DNA of 64,000 nt from Hemicordylus capensis. Taxonomy: Eukaryota; Chordata; Lepidosauria; Squamata; Cordylidae. Position 1 is the stretch's first letter. Every line of letters starts with the position of its first letter. Location: NCBI RefSeq assembly GCF_027244095.1, contig NC_069659.1, forward strand, positions 348,680,250 through 348,744,249. The letters run 5' to 3'. Positions 39,465 through 49,807 of this stretch are shown here, in pieces. The notes under the pieces are model-generated. The model ran no database searches and was not told where the DNA came from. It saw only the letters and a list, made by a program, of their open reading frames with translations. The position numbers were made by a program, and so were the translations under genes.

Positions 39465-39645
39465 GACTGAGTCAGGCCACTGGCCCACCTACTCAGGACT
39501 CTCCACTCTGACTGGCAACAGCCGTCCAGGGCCACAGAGAGGAGCCTTTCCCAGCCCTACCTGGAGATGCTGCCAGGGATTGAACCGGGGCCCTTCTCCA
39601 TGCCAAGCTGATGCTCTACCCACTGAGCTACGGCGCCATCCCCAT
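39465..39645 (-). mobile_element. SINE S, with tRNA-like head
   Basis: ctgagtcaggccactggccc ... ctgccagggattgaaccggg ... gatgctctacccactgagct acggc. Confidence 0.8.
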
Positions 39646-39836
39646 GGCTGCAACAAGGACAAAAAGGGCCACTCCCATCAGAGATGGCTCAACTTCTCTG
39701 TGCATCACAGGAAGGGGTGTATGCATTTAAAATGTGGCCATTTTGCATGTCAGAGCTGGCCCTGTTGCTTGCAAGGGGTATGCTTTTCATACTGGGTTGA
39801 CAGTTCCATTGAAATGGTCAAATGCGCTGAACATTT

Positions 39837-40250
39837 ATACCAAGTCAGACCATTGGCCTATCTAGCTCAGTATTGTCTACACACCAGGCCTGCTCAGCTT
39901 TGGCCCTCCTGCAGATGTTGGCCTACAACTCCCATAATCCCTGGCTATCGGCCACTGTGGCTGGGGATTATGGGAGTTGTAGTCCAAAAACAGCTGGGGG
40001 GGCCCTAGGTTGAGCAGGCCTGGTCTTCACAGACTGGCAGCGGCTTCTCCAAGGTTGCAGGCAGGAGTCTCTCTCAGCCCTATCTGGAGATTCCAGGCAG
40101 GGAATTTGGGAAATTCTGCTCTTCCCAGAGTGGCCCCACCCCCTAAGGGGAATATCTTACAGTGCTCACATGTAGTCTCCCATCCAAATGCAAACCAGGG
40201 TGGACCCTGCTTAGCAAAGGGGGCGATTCATGCTCAGTAGGACAAGACCA
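39837..40250 (-). mobile_element. SINE A split by a fold-back hAT element
   Basis: ataccaagtcagaccattgg ... then, after the insert, cttcacagactggcagcggc ... aaaccagggtggaccctgct tagc ... agtaggacaagaccagg. Confidence 0.8.
39884..40023. mobile_element. FB-type hAT element inserted in SINE A
   Basis: Ends CCAGGCCTGCTCAG / TTGAGCAGGCCTGG; duplications tctacaca (39876-39883) and tcttcaca (40024-40031), 7/8 identical. Confidence 0.8.
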
Positions 40251-40369
40251 GGTCTCCTCCCCAGTGGCTTTGCCAAGGAGTCTACATGAACTTGGGCTGT
40301 TGCCTGTCTGGTCGAGGGCAAAAAAAACCCCCCAAAACCCAGGCATGCTCTGTCCCCTTTAACATCAGC

Positions 40370-40925
40370 TCTAGGTGCAAAAATCAACAGATGGTGCTTT
40401 TCCTTGCACGGAGATAAACATGATCACCTGCTAACAATTCCACATTAAGCTGCTTTCAAAGGTACGGCTACAGGGGCCAGCTGGTAGCATGTTATCGAAT
40501 ACTGATTTGAGCCCTGTGCTCCTGGTGAGAAAGACAAAGCCATGTGTTAATGATCCGGCTGCAGTTTGCTCGGTGCTCCATCTAACTGGAGTTGCTTATG
40601 GGAGTCTCGCTCCAATGCAAAGCTGAATACACATTGGCTGGCTTTGCACTGATTTCCTCTGTTTGCTCCAACAATGACCTACATTGATTTAGTGCCAAAG
40701 AGGTGACAGGTACTGCGCTGGGCTGCTTACCTGGTTGGTTTCCTTTTCTTTAATACACACCTTCCCCCAAACACCTCATCTGCATTCTTTGCACCCGTGC
40801 CTAAAGGCCAAGTTTGACCTTGCCTTAAACATATCATTTGTCTCCTGCAGGTTTATTTTTTTCTAATACTGATCAGGATTGTGACCACATCAACACAAAA
40901 GATCTTTCTCACTCATAACACACAC
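40370..40925. other. Non-repetitive island, candidate regulatory element 1
   Basis: About 550 bp without repeat or coding signal, with SOX-like aacaatg, homeobox-like ttaatgatcc, and cacctg sites. Placed 20 kb upstream of CHRD. Function is inference only. Confidence 0.3.
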
Positions 40926-40927
40926 AC

Positions 40928-41472
40928 ACTTCAGACATTATGCTGTACTAGTGTACAGATGTCTGTACACTTGTACATGTGATTGTGTGAATGACTGTAC
41001 CTGAGTTCATTTAAAAATACAGCACAGGCCATTCAAATGCATAGTACACATAGGAAGTATACTTCTGTACCGGCATTCAACATGTGAATGACTTTACCTG
41101 CATACACTATACACTTGTACAAGTAATGAATATAACATGTACTGTATTGTATTTGTTGTATTTTATTGTGTATTAGGCCACAAGCTGTCCCCTGCTAACT
41201 GAGCAAAGAGGCACCTTTTAAAAGTGGTGATTCTCTTTATGTAGCAGGGGGAGACCAATTGGCCCTCTCCGTCCCCAGCACAGCATCCTTCCAGTGGCTG
41301 TTGCTGGTGTCTATCATGTTGCTTTTTTAGATGGTGAGCCCTTTGGAAGCAATTTAATTTAATTTAATTTAATTTAATTTAATGTATTTCTGTGTAAACC
41401 ACTTTGGAAACTTGTGTTGAAAAGCGGTATATAAATATCCGTTGTCTTCTATTGTAATGTGTGAATGGGCTT
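40928..41472. mobile_element. Family F repeat split by repeat B
   Basis: cttcagacattatgctgtac ... aggccattcaaatgcatag ... tacaagtaatgaatataac, then gtaatgtgtgaatgggcttg at 41453-41472 after the B copy. Confidence 0.65.
41188..41453 (+). mobile_element. Repeat B inserted in family F
   Basis: ctgctaactgagcaaagagg ... atggtgagccctttggaagc, an (AATTT)n run at 41351-41382, then aagcggtatataaatatcc. Confidence 0.8.
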
Positions 41473-41538
41473 GCACACACCCCGTATTCCTGGTCTTGAT
41501 TTCCCACCCCACCCTCATGGCTACTCCTTATCCTAGAA

Positions 41539-41659
41539 CAGGGGTTCTCAAACTTGGGCCTCTTGGACGACAACTCCCATCATCTGTGGCCATTGTGGCT
41601 GGGGATGATGGGGTTGGTAGTCCAACAACATCTGGGGACCCAAGTTTGAGACCCCCTGC
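41539..41659. mobile_element. FB fold-back element, complete ends
   Basis: caggggttctcaaacttggg ... actcccatcatctgtggcca ... cccaagtttgagaccccctg. Imperfect flanks tcctagaa/ccttagag. Confidence 0.75.
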
Positions 41660-41734
41660 CTTAGAGTAACTCCTGAGTAGTACTGCTGAGTAAATGAGTC
41701 TGTCAGCCAATGAGTTTAGCTCAGAGCCACATAA

Positions 41735-41850
41735 CTTCGGCCCTCTTGCTGTTATTGGACTACACTTCCCATCATCCCCAGCCACAGTGGCCAGTTGTCA
41801 TGGATTATGGGAATTGTAGTCCAACATCTGCAGAGGTTGTGGAGGGCTGG
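41735..41850. mobile_element. FB element, degraded ends
   Basis: attggactacacttcccatc ... gggaattgtagtccaacatc. Confidence 0.6.
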
Positions 41851-42122
41851 CCTAATTTAGTGTGGCATTTGGTCCTAAGAATAACCTTCACTGAATTCAA
41901 AAGGACATGCATCCCAGGAAACATGAATGAGACTAGGCAACCCTAAACTACAAGCTTGAATGGGTTTAATAGTCATTCTCTCCCCTGGCACCCCCAGCCA
42001 GACCCATGTATGCCTAACAGAAATCTCACCCTGCCAAACTACAATTCCCAGAAGTCCTTTTGGGATGGCCCTGTTTATGTTTGTTGTGGAGTGGCCAACT
42101 TTTTCAGCAATTTCCTGCAGTA

Positions 42123-42357
42123 AAACCTTAAGTGGCGCAGCAAGGAAATGCTTGACTAACAAGCAGAACATTGCTGGTTCAAATCCCCGCAGGTACTATA
42201 TCGGACAGCAGCAATATAGGAAGATGCTGGAAGGCGTCATCTCATACTGTGCAGGAGGAGGCAATGGTCAACCCCTCCTGCATTCTACCAAAGAAAACCA
42301 CAGGGCTCTTTCGGCGTCAGGAGTAAAAATCGACTTGACGGCACACTTTACCTTTAC
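42123..42357 (+). mobile_element. SINE C
   Basis: ccttaagtggcgcagcaagg aaatgc, ggttcaaatccccgc (B-box), gaggcaatggtcaacccctc, gacttgacggcacacttta. Confidence 0.85.
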
Positions 42358-42360
42358 CAA

Positions 42361-42605
42361 GCCCTGCTAACTGAGCAAAGAGGCACCTCTTAAAGTGGCG
42401 ATTCTCTTTTATTAAGCAGGGGGAGAGCAACTGGCTTTTTCCAGCCCCAACACAACTTCCTTCTAGTGGTTGCTGCTGCCGCTGCCTACCTTATATTTCC
42501 TTTTCGATTGCAAGCCCTTTTGGGAAAGAGAACCATCTTGTTTATTATTTGTTTTTCTGTGTACACCGCTTTGAGGACTTTTGTTGAAAAGTAGTATGTA
42601 ATGTA
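42361..42605 (+). mobile_element. Repeat B
   Basis: ctgctaactgagcaaagagg ... gttgctgctgccgctgccta ... accgctttgaggacttttgt. Confidence 0.8.
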
Positions 42606-42719
42606 ATTCGCAGAAGGAGACAATATTAGCAGGTGGTCTTGATAGTTTCAAGCATAGCTCTTTGAGCTACAATTCCCATCACCCCCAGCTGGAGAGCGGA
42701 AGTCACCTACCCCTGTTCT

Positions 42720-42892
42720 CTGCTCCGAAAGCTGCTTCTTTTGCATGCGGGAGGTCTGGGGCTCAGTCTCTAGGGTGGGGAACTCCTCCCAGCTGAAACC
42801 TTGGATCGTTGCTGCCACTCCTCGGTGTGTGTACAGTGCTAAGCTAGATGGGCGAATCCTCTGACTCAATAGCAGGCAGCTTCCTATGCCGT
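42720..42892 (+). mobile_element. SINE S, diverged
   Basis: cttttgcatgcgggaggtct ... gctgaaaccttggatcgttg ... gctagatgggcgaatcctct. Confidence 0.65.
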
Positions 42893-42954
42893 TTGGCTGG
42901 TGGTTTATCGTGGAAATCATCTCTGCCAGAAGGAGTAGACCAGAAGGGTAGACC

Positions 42955-43607
42955 AGGAGGAGAGCTGGTCTTGCGGGGGCAAGCAGGAATTTTTCCCTCT
43001 GCTAAGCAGGGTCCGCTCTGGTTTGCATTTGAAAGGGAGACCACACGTGAGCGCTGCAAGATATTCTCCTTAGGCAGGGGTGCACAACTCAAAACGTCCC
43101 AATGGGCCAGAAATAACCATGACGATGTATGTGGGGGACAAAGTCAATTTTCAGTGCATTGATTATTGTAGTATAAATTAAATTCCTAGTTAGTGGTGGG
43201 TCCTTCCCTCCTGCCAGAGGCCCACAATTTTAACCAAGGCCAGAGGCCAGAAAACAAGCCCTGTCAGTCTGTGGGCACCTGACTGTTCCAGCCCCACACA
43301 AATGCCAAACTTTGGGGCTCCTGCTGTTGCTGGCTACCTGGGCCACCAAAAATGTCCCCACAGGCCAGAACTGGCCCACGGGCCTTATGTTGTACAGGAC
43401 TGCCCAGAGGGGATGGGGCCATCCTGGGAAGAGCACCTGCCTGCTTGCATGCAGAAGGTTCCAGGTCCCCTGCCTGGCACCTCCAGACAGGGCTGAGAGA
43501 GACTCCTGCCTGCAATCTTGGAGAAGCTGCTGCCAGTCTGGGTAAACAATACTAAGCGAGATGGACCAACGGTGTGACTCGGTAGAAGGGAGCTTCCTAT
43601 GTTCCTC
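42955..43607 (+). mobile_element. SINE A split by a hAT-like element
   Basis: 5' part gctggtcttgcgggggcaag, gctaagcagggtccgctctg; 3' part from 43403 (gaggggatggggccatcctg) to ctcggtagaagggagcttcc. Confidence 0.8.
43075..43402. mobile_element. hAT-like element inserted in SINE A (328 bp)
   Basis: Ends CAGGGGTGCACAACTC / GTTGTACAGGACTG. Flanks tccttagg and cccagagg agree at 5/8. Confidence 0.65.
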
Positions 43608-43609
43608 TG

Positions 43610-43672
43610 GTTCCCAACCTTGGGTCCCTAGATGTTGTTGGACTACAACTCCCATCACCCCCAGCCTCAATG
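43610..43672. mobile_element. FB half-element
   Basis: ggttcccaaccttgggtccc, actacaactcccatcacccc; right arm absent. Confidence 0.6.
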
Positions 43673-43675
43673 GGA

Positions 43676-43836
43676 AGGTTTCACGTTCCCTCCCTGGCAG
43701 CATCTCCAAGAGAGGGCTGGGAGAGACTCCTGCCTGCCACGTTGGAGAAGCCGCTGCCAGTCTGTGAAGACAATACTGAGCTAGATAGACCAATGGTCTG
43801 ACTCAGTATATGGCAGCTTCCTATGTTCCTATGTAA
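43676..43836 (+). mobile_element. SINE A 3' part
   Basis: gaaggtttcacgttccctcc ... gtatatggcagcttcctatg. Confidence 0.8.
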
Positions 43837-43854
43837 CCCCTCAAATAGACAATC

Positions 43855-44080
43855 CCCAACAGGTCCAGTGCTTATGTCTCAGGAGGACAGAGCTGCAGGG
43901 ACAGCCTGCAATCTCGGTGAGGGCAGGCCTGCCCCCTGCTTAGAGGCCAGGTGGCCAGCTGCACCTGGGCTAAGAAGGTGGTAATGGCTCCTGATGGATT
44001 GTCCAGGGTTCATGGCTGGAAGCAGTTTGCACTTGCTTGGCAGGCCGCTAAATGATCTTGCCAGGTGCAAAGTGGGTGAG
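43855..44080 (+). repeat. Low-copy repeat, partner at 34497
   Basis: See 34497-34715. This copy carries extra sequence near 44000-44025 (gattgtccagggttcatgg). Confidence 0.7.
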
Positions 44081-44780
44081 ACGGAAGAGGGAGGAGGAAA
44101 AACCTGAGCAGCACCAGGACATGGACCAGGAGAGGCTAGGGCTGTGCTTTGCCTTGGGGTGAATGTGGTGCTACACTTGAGTTGACTGGGATTCCTTTTC
44201 TCAAGCATTTCCTGGAAGCCTGATTCATGCCTCCTGAGTCACTCAGGGTGGCATCTGTTTGTGGTGCTCCAGAGCATGCAGGGCAAGCTGGGTGTCCCTC
44301 AGTGACATGTGTTTGTGTGTGTGTGTGTGTGTGACAGATATAATTAGTACCAACAAAAAGACAGGCCCCTGCCCCAAGGAGCTTACAGTCTGGGAAAGCA
44401 AAAGAGGGAGGGGACGGGAAAGGAAGTGAGAATGAACAGGAAGGCAATATGTGTTTACATGACCTTCCGCTTAATTTCAGTAGGGGATTAGACCAATTTG
44501 TGGAGAATGGGTCACTCTGTGGCTATTAGCCATGACAGCCAAACAAAACCTCCAGGTTCAGAGGCAGTCTACCTCTGAACACTAGTCAATGCCAGAGGAG
44601 GGCTGCAGGAGAGGGCTGTGGCCTCGATGACTTCCTTGAACTTTCTGCTTGAGGAACACCGGAGATCAGAGTGGGGGAAATGACACAGCCCACCCAGACC
44701 TTTGGGAAGGTCCCATTCACCCAACCAAATACATATATATATACACACACGCTACTGTAAAAGTATTTCACCTCTTTTCT
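44081..44780. other. Unassigned
   Basis: (GT)n at about 44312-44332 and a short (TA)/(CA) run near 44735-44750. No other feature. Confidence 0.35.
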
Positions 44781-45099
44781 GAAAGTCAAAACTATTTTAA
44801 TGTATTTAAAACATTTTTCCTTTTTTGAATTTTTTCTTTATTAAAAAAGCATTACAAATGTCTAATCCCAATACATAATGGCAAAGTTTATAAGTATATA
44901 AATTTAAGCAAAACCAAAGGAAACAAAAAGAAAGAAAGAAAAATTATTTAAATTACTTTTTAAAATTTTACTTTAAACTAAAAAAAGGAGAAGGGGGGAA
45001 ATTCCTATGACATACATGATTTTAAATTAAGACGATGCTTTTTTACTGGTCTTAAATTATTCCTAGTAAAATGTGAAGAGTGGTCCTGAGTTTTATCAT

Positions 45100-45205
45100 T
45101 CCAATAATGAATTTATTTAAAATATTGATATCCCAATTCCACCCCTTCAGCAAAATGCTGCTCAAAGTGTCTCACAATAATAATAGATCACAATAAAATG
45201 TTGAC
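45100..45205 (-). mobile_element. L2-like LINE tail
   Basis: atatcccaattccacccctt ... atgctgctcaaagtgtctca. 44781-45100 to its left is AT-rich and unassigned. Confidence 0.5.
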
Positions 45206-45234
45206 TTTGTGTGACACATTGAGCATTGCCTGGT

Positions 45235-45720
45235 TCGGGTGGGGGGAAGATATTTAGGGAACAAGGCTGAGTTGCATTCTGGAAGTCAAAGAAATCCTCT
45301 CCAAGACCTGTTTAGTGCAGGGAGAAAAAAGGCAACTCGTGAGTCTCCCGTTACATCCGAAATGGTCCTGGAACACCGTGGACTCTCACTCCAGCCATCA
45401 CCTCCCTGCAGCAAAGCTACTTTCTCATCCTGGCATTAAAGCCAGATCCTGTTAGCATTAGCTACAGGGGAGAAGTCTGCAAGGGGAGATCTTTGAATCC
45501 CCTCCAGTTCTATAAAGCCCACCATTAAAGTGGGGCAAACAAAGAGAGCTGGGGGTCAGCAGGGGCACTAATCTTTCCACCGAGCAAACAGACTTGCAGA
45601 GAGGGGCCACGGTGGGGAAGGGGTGTTGAGGAACCAAGCATCATTCATGATCTCCTCCTGTTGTTTGCTGAGAAAAGATGCAATCCTCTTGCTTTCTCAA
45701 AGGGTATCTCTTTACTGTGT
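45235..45720. other. Non-repetitive island, candidate regulatory element 2
   Basis: No repeat or coding signal; contains agatctttgaatcc (TCF/LEF-like), gcattagctac and aaacaaagaga motifs. Inference only. Confidence 0.3.
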
Positions 45721-45796
45721 TGCACGCTGGAGTTATATATGAAGTCATCAAGCCACTGAGTGTGCTTTGCATCCTTCTAACTTGAGCACTTTAGCC

Positions 45797-45932
45797 CAGG
45801 GCGTCTCAAACTTGGGTCCTCAGGTGTTGTTGGACTACAATTCCCATCGTCCCCAGCCACAATGGCCTCTGGCCATTGGCCATGGGAGTTGTTGTCCAAC
45901 GACATCTGGGGACCCAAGTTTGAGAACCCCTG
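45797..45932. mobile_element. FB fold-back element with target duplication (136 bp)
   Basis: Ends CAGGGCGTCTCAAACTTGGG / CCAAGTTTGAGAACCCCTG; duplications ctttagcc (45789-45796) and ctttaacc (45933-45940), 7/8 identical. A reference copy for the family. Confidence 0.9.
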
Positions 45933-45940
45933 CTTTAACC

Positions 45941-46198
45941 CCTGCTAACTTGGCAAAGAGGCACCTTTTAACATGGTGATTCTCTTTATTTTAGCAGGGG
46001 TAGAGTAACTGGCCCTCTCCACCCCCAGCACAGTACCTCCAGTGACTGTTGCTGGTGGCTGTCTTATGTTTCTTTTTAGACTGTGAGCCCTTTGGCGACA
46101 GGGATCCATCTTGTTTATTTATTATTTCTCTGTATAAACCGCCCTGAGCCATTTTTGGAAGGGCGGTATAGAAATTGAGTGAGTGAATGAATGAATGA
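45941..46198 (+). mobile_element. Repeat B with (GAAT)n tail
   Basis: cctgctaacttggcaaagag ... ctgtgagccctttggcgaca ... gagccatttttggaagggcg, then (GAAT)n. Confidence 0.8.
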
Positions 46199-46253
46199 AT
46201 GAATTTAGTCTGTTGATCTTCTAGCATATCCCATGATCCAGTATTAAAAAGTA

Positions 46254-46444
46254 CCGTATTTCCCCGAATTGAAGACAACTCTAAATTTAAGACAACCTCC
46301 TTAAAAAAAATACAGGTTAAGTACAGTACAGGTTATACCTGCATTTACCCTGAACAGAAGACCCTGAATTTAAGATGACAGCCTGATTCCTAACATAAAA
46401 GAACTTGGAGGGGGGAAATTTAGTCTTGGATTCAGGAAAATACG
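46254..46444. mobile_element. Non-autonomous DNA element (ccgtatttcc ends)
   Basis: ccgtatttccccgaattgaa gac ... cttggattcaggaaaatacg; preceded by TA. Same layout as 13380-13577. Confidence 0.55.
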
Positions 46445-46539
46445 ATGCCTGGTGCAATTTGTTCTTTACACTTACAAATACATTACAACAGCACACATTA
46501 CCTTTGCCATGTAGGAAGGTTAGAGGATTCACCTCAACA

Positions 46540-46690
46540 GTTTAGTTAGTTTCGTTTACATTCTATCTTGCTTTTCCTCCAAGGAGTCCAAAATGATGTA
46601 CATGGTTCTGTTGATCGTCACAACAACCCTATGAGGTCGGTTCGACTGAGAGAGAAGTGACTGGCCAAGGCTTATGGCTGAATGGGGCTT
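46540..46690 (-). mobile_element. SINE D-like fragment
   Basis: ttttcctccaaggagtccaa ... acaaccctatgaggtcggtt ... gaagtgactggccaaggc. Confidence 0.65.
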
Positions 46691-46714
46691 TGAAAATAAA
46701 TGTTACATGCATTG

Positions 46715-46860
46715 ATTTAGAGACAAGAATGATAGGATCTTAGCGCTGGAAGGAACCTTAGAACTCTTCTAGTCCAACCGCATTGAGTGCAGGAAATTTC
46801 TGCAACATCCTTGACAGTCACCCTTTGTTTGAAAACCTCCAATGAAGGAAAGCCCAGCAC
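46715..46860 (-). mobile_element. CR1 fragment, second subfamily
   Basis: gctggaaggaaccttagaac ... tagtccaaccgcattgagtg caggaa. Confidence 0.6.
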
Positions 46861-47154
46861 TACAGGAAGGAAAATGCTTCTATGTGTGCACACACATAGG
46901 TGGATATGTGCTGCGTATGCACATGCATCTGTAGATAAGCTACCAGAAAAGAGTAGAGGTGCCTGCTGAGAAACCAGCAGTTCTCCAGGTAGAGACATAC
47001 CAGAAATGGAGCTCTGTGCCCAGGAAATAACGAGCCTGCTTCTCTTGTCAACTGAGCTCATGCAAAATAGGAGACATTATGCCCTCACACTGCAGAATTG
47101 AAGCTGGTTGCAGAATTCAGCTCTTCTTGGTGCAGAATTTGGATATCCTGGGCA
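46861..47154. other. Unassigned
   Basis: No recognised feature. Confidence 0.35.
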
Positions 47155-47253
47155 CATCTATTGGGCATGCTTTAGCTCTGGGTTTCCTGCACTGAGCTAT
47201 GGGCTGGGCTAGATGGCCTCTAGGGACACCTCCCACTCTATGACTCCAATGGA
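47155..47253 (+). mobile_element. CR1 3' tail, second subfamily
   Basis: gggctgggctagatggcctc tagggacacc ... cactctatgactcc. Confidence 0.55.
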
Positions 47254-47749
47254 GAAAATCTGGTTTTTTCAATGGCACACCAGGGCAATGACCACACACT
47301 TTGGCTGCTGTTAGTGCTACTGTTCCATCTTTGTGGCTAGGCAGGTGGCCAAATCCAACAGAACACAACAGAAACAGAAAAGGGGAAAGGTCAGTCTACT
47401 GTTTCCCAAAAACATGCATCTCCTGGAACATTCCAGTACTGCATGTGAGTGCAAATGGAAAAGCCACGAAGCAGCAGCCCTGGTCACTTCCATGTTCATC
47501 CATTTAATTGAAATAATACACTGTAATACTCCTTTAAGGCGCTGTTGTAAAGATTATGGATATCTGATATGTATGTGCCGAGTGCTTAGAATACCCCCCC
47601 CAAAAAAAATATTATGCAATTCCGCTATTATTAGCCAAGAAAAGAGGCTCCCTGGATTTAGGGGGCTCCGAAGTGGCTTAAGTCTGAGGCAAAGGAGACC
47701 CTGAATATCTGGGAGCCTGGATTTTCCCCTGTGGAATGGGGGTTCTTCT
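47254..47749. other. Unassigned
   Basis: No recognised repeat or gene. Confidence 0.35.
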
Positions 47750-47990
47750 CCCCTTGATTGCCTCCTCAAACTCATCTGCAGTTTGCTGCTTTAGGAGCAG
47801 CCAAATTCCTTTCCTCCACTCGGACAATAACAAGGCAGGATGATATTATCCAGATTTTCTTCTCGGAGATAATTAAAAAATACATTTCCTGCTTGCTGAG
47901 ATCATCACAAGCAAATGGATCCCTGGAGCTGTTGCTAGGGTAGGAAGGGATGGAGTGGTGGGGCTTGCTCAGGGGCAGACCCCTAGAGCC
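47750..47990. other. Non-repetitive island, candidate regulatory element 3
   Basis: Dense binding-site-like motifs: ggacaataacaaggc (SOX-like), atattatccagat (OTX/GSC-like), gagataattaaaaaa (homeobox-like). Inference only. Confidence 0.35.
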
Positions 47991-48034
47991 CATTGAGAGA
48001 CGCTGCTTCGCAGGAAACGCCTGAACTGTTGCCA

Positions 48035-48240
48035 CTACACTGGAACACAGGAAGCTGCCATATACTGAGTCCGACCATTGGTCCATCTAACAGTATTGTC
48101 TACACAGACTGGCAGTGGCTTTTCCAAGGTTTCAGGCAGGAGTCTCTCCCAAGCCTACCTGGAGATACTGCCAGAGATTGAACCTGGGACCTTCTGCATG
48201 CCAAGCAGATACTCTACCATTGACTTACATGCAGCCCCAA
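48035..48240 (-). mobile_element. SINE S
   Basis: acaggaagctgccatatact ... gagattgaacctgggacctt ... gatactctaccattgactta. Confidence 0.8.
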
Positions 48241-48309
48241 CAGACCCTCCATCCCTGCCCCACTCCCAGCCAAGCAAATACCACCTAGCTGCGGAGCCTC
48301 AGTGGGGTA

Positions 48310-48372
48310 GGCCATGATGGGCATTGTAGTCCAAGGACATCTGAGGACCCAAAGGTTGGGAACCCTGCCATA
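48310..48372. mobile_element. FB half-element
   Basis: ccatgatgggcattgtagtc ... caaaggttgggaaccctg. Confidence 0.6.
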
Positions 48373-48454
48373 AACAATGTGGCCGAAAGTCCTTCTAGCG
48401 TTCCTGTGCTTCAGTGCAGGAAAGAGTCTCATTCATCTCCTGTTTCACTGAAGG

Positions 48455-48740
48455 AACATAGGAAGCTGCCATATACTGAGTCAGACCCTTGGTCTATCCA
48501 GTTCAGTATTGTCTTCACAGACTGGCAGCGGCTTCTCCAAGGTTGCAGGCAGGAATCTCTCTCAGCCCTATCTTGGAGATGCTAGAGAGGGAACCTAGAT
48601 GCTCTTCCCAGAGCGGCCCCATCCCCTAAGGGGAATATCTTACAGTGCTCGCACATGTAGTCTCCCATTCAAATGCAAACAGGGTGGATCCCGCTTAGCT
48701 AAGGGGACAAGTTATGCTTGCTACCACAAGACCAGCTCTC
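48455..48740 (-). mobile_element. SINE A
   Basis: acataggaagctgccatata ... gtctcccattcaaatgcaaa ... gcttgctaccacaagaccag. Confidence 0.85.
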
Positions 48741-49189
48741 TGATAACACATCTGTTCTCAGATCCAGGATTCCCACCTGAGCCCCTCATCCTACACTGCG
48801 GAAGGCTTTTCTCCACCTGCTGGATGCTGCACTCACCTGTACTGCAACAGTTAGTTTTGCACACACACACACACGTACGTGCTGAGGTTAAAGATATGCT
48901 AGGGAAAGAGAATGGTCCCGCAATCTGTTGTTTCCGACATGCGGAATGGCATCACATGCGCGCCAGATGACAGCTCAACGCTCATGCGCGTGCATGTCCA
49001 TGCATGGTGTACATTCGAGGCAAGGTGCATTGACCCTCGTTTTGGAGATTGAACTGGGGAAGGGACCAGACCCTGAGAAATGTCTAGTCTAGCAAATCAC
49101 ACTAAAGCCCATTGAACAAGGCATCTCCAAAAGTGTGTGTGTGGGGAGGGGGTGATTATCTCAGGGCAAGTACTCAAAAGCAGGAACCG
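48741..49189. other. Unassigned
   Basis: A short (AC)n run at 48857-48874. Nothing else recognised. Confidence 0.35.
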
Positions 49190-49800
49190 TCCTGGGTTAA
49201 GAGAGGCTGTTGAAGGAGCATCTGCTTAAATCCTTGGCTAAGTGTGTGCGGGGTGGAGGTGGGGAAGATCTGGGCCAAGGAATGGAATTCCTTCTCACTC
49301 TCCTGTGAAAGCCGGGCCCAAATATTTGCCTCCATCTCCTGGCCTCCTTGTGTGGCAGGAGGACACCCTCCCGGGGAAGTGGTGCTGGGAACCCTCTGCC
49401 TGGCAAACACAACTCGCTCAGCATAACCGGTGTCATTAAACCCTCCCTTTCTGATGCAGCCAGTAATCCCCAAGCCAAACAAGCCCCATCCTCCGCTCCC
49501 CAGCTGGTGACACAGGGGGACCCCCGCAGGCAGCTGCAAAGACACACAAGGAAGGGGGAACATCTGGCCCCCTTTGATCTCTTCCACTCAGACCCAAAGG
49601 CTGCCAAGTCAGGGTTGCGAGTGGGAGATTGGGGAGAGAGCCTTTTGCGGGGGACTTGGGAGCACCACCACGCAGAAGAAAACCAGCACCAGTTCAGCGG
49701 CCTTTCTAACCTTTCCAGATCCCAATCTTTTACATATCCAGACATTTCTAGGCAGTCTGTGGGAAGGGAAAGATGCTTCAGGGTGGGTTTACAGGAGAGG
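49190..49800. other. Non-repetitive island, candidate regulatory element 4
   Basis: Overlapping open frames exist (minus 212 codons, plus 168 codons) but resemble no family. Contains ccctttgatctctt, a TCF/LEF-type site, near 49570. 11 kb upstream of CHRD. Confidence 0.3.
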
Positions 49801-49807
49801 AGGAGGA

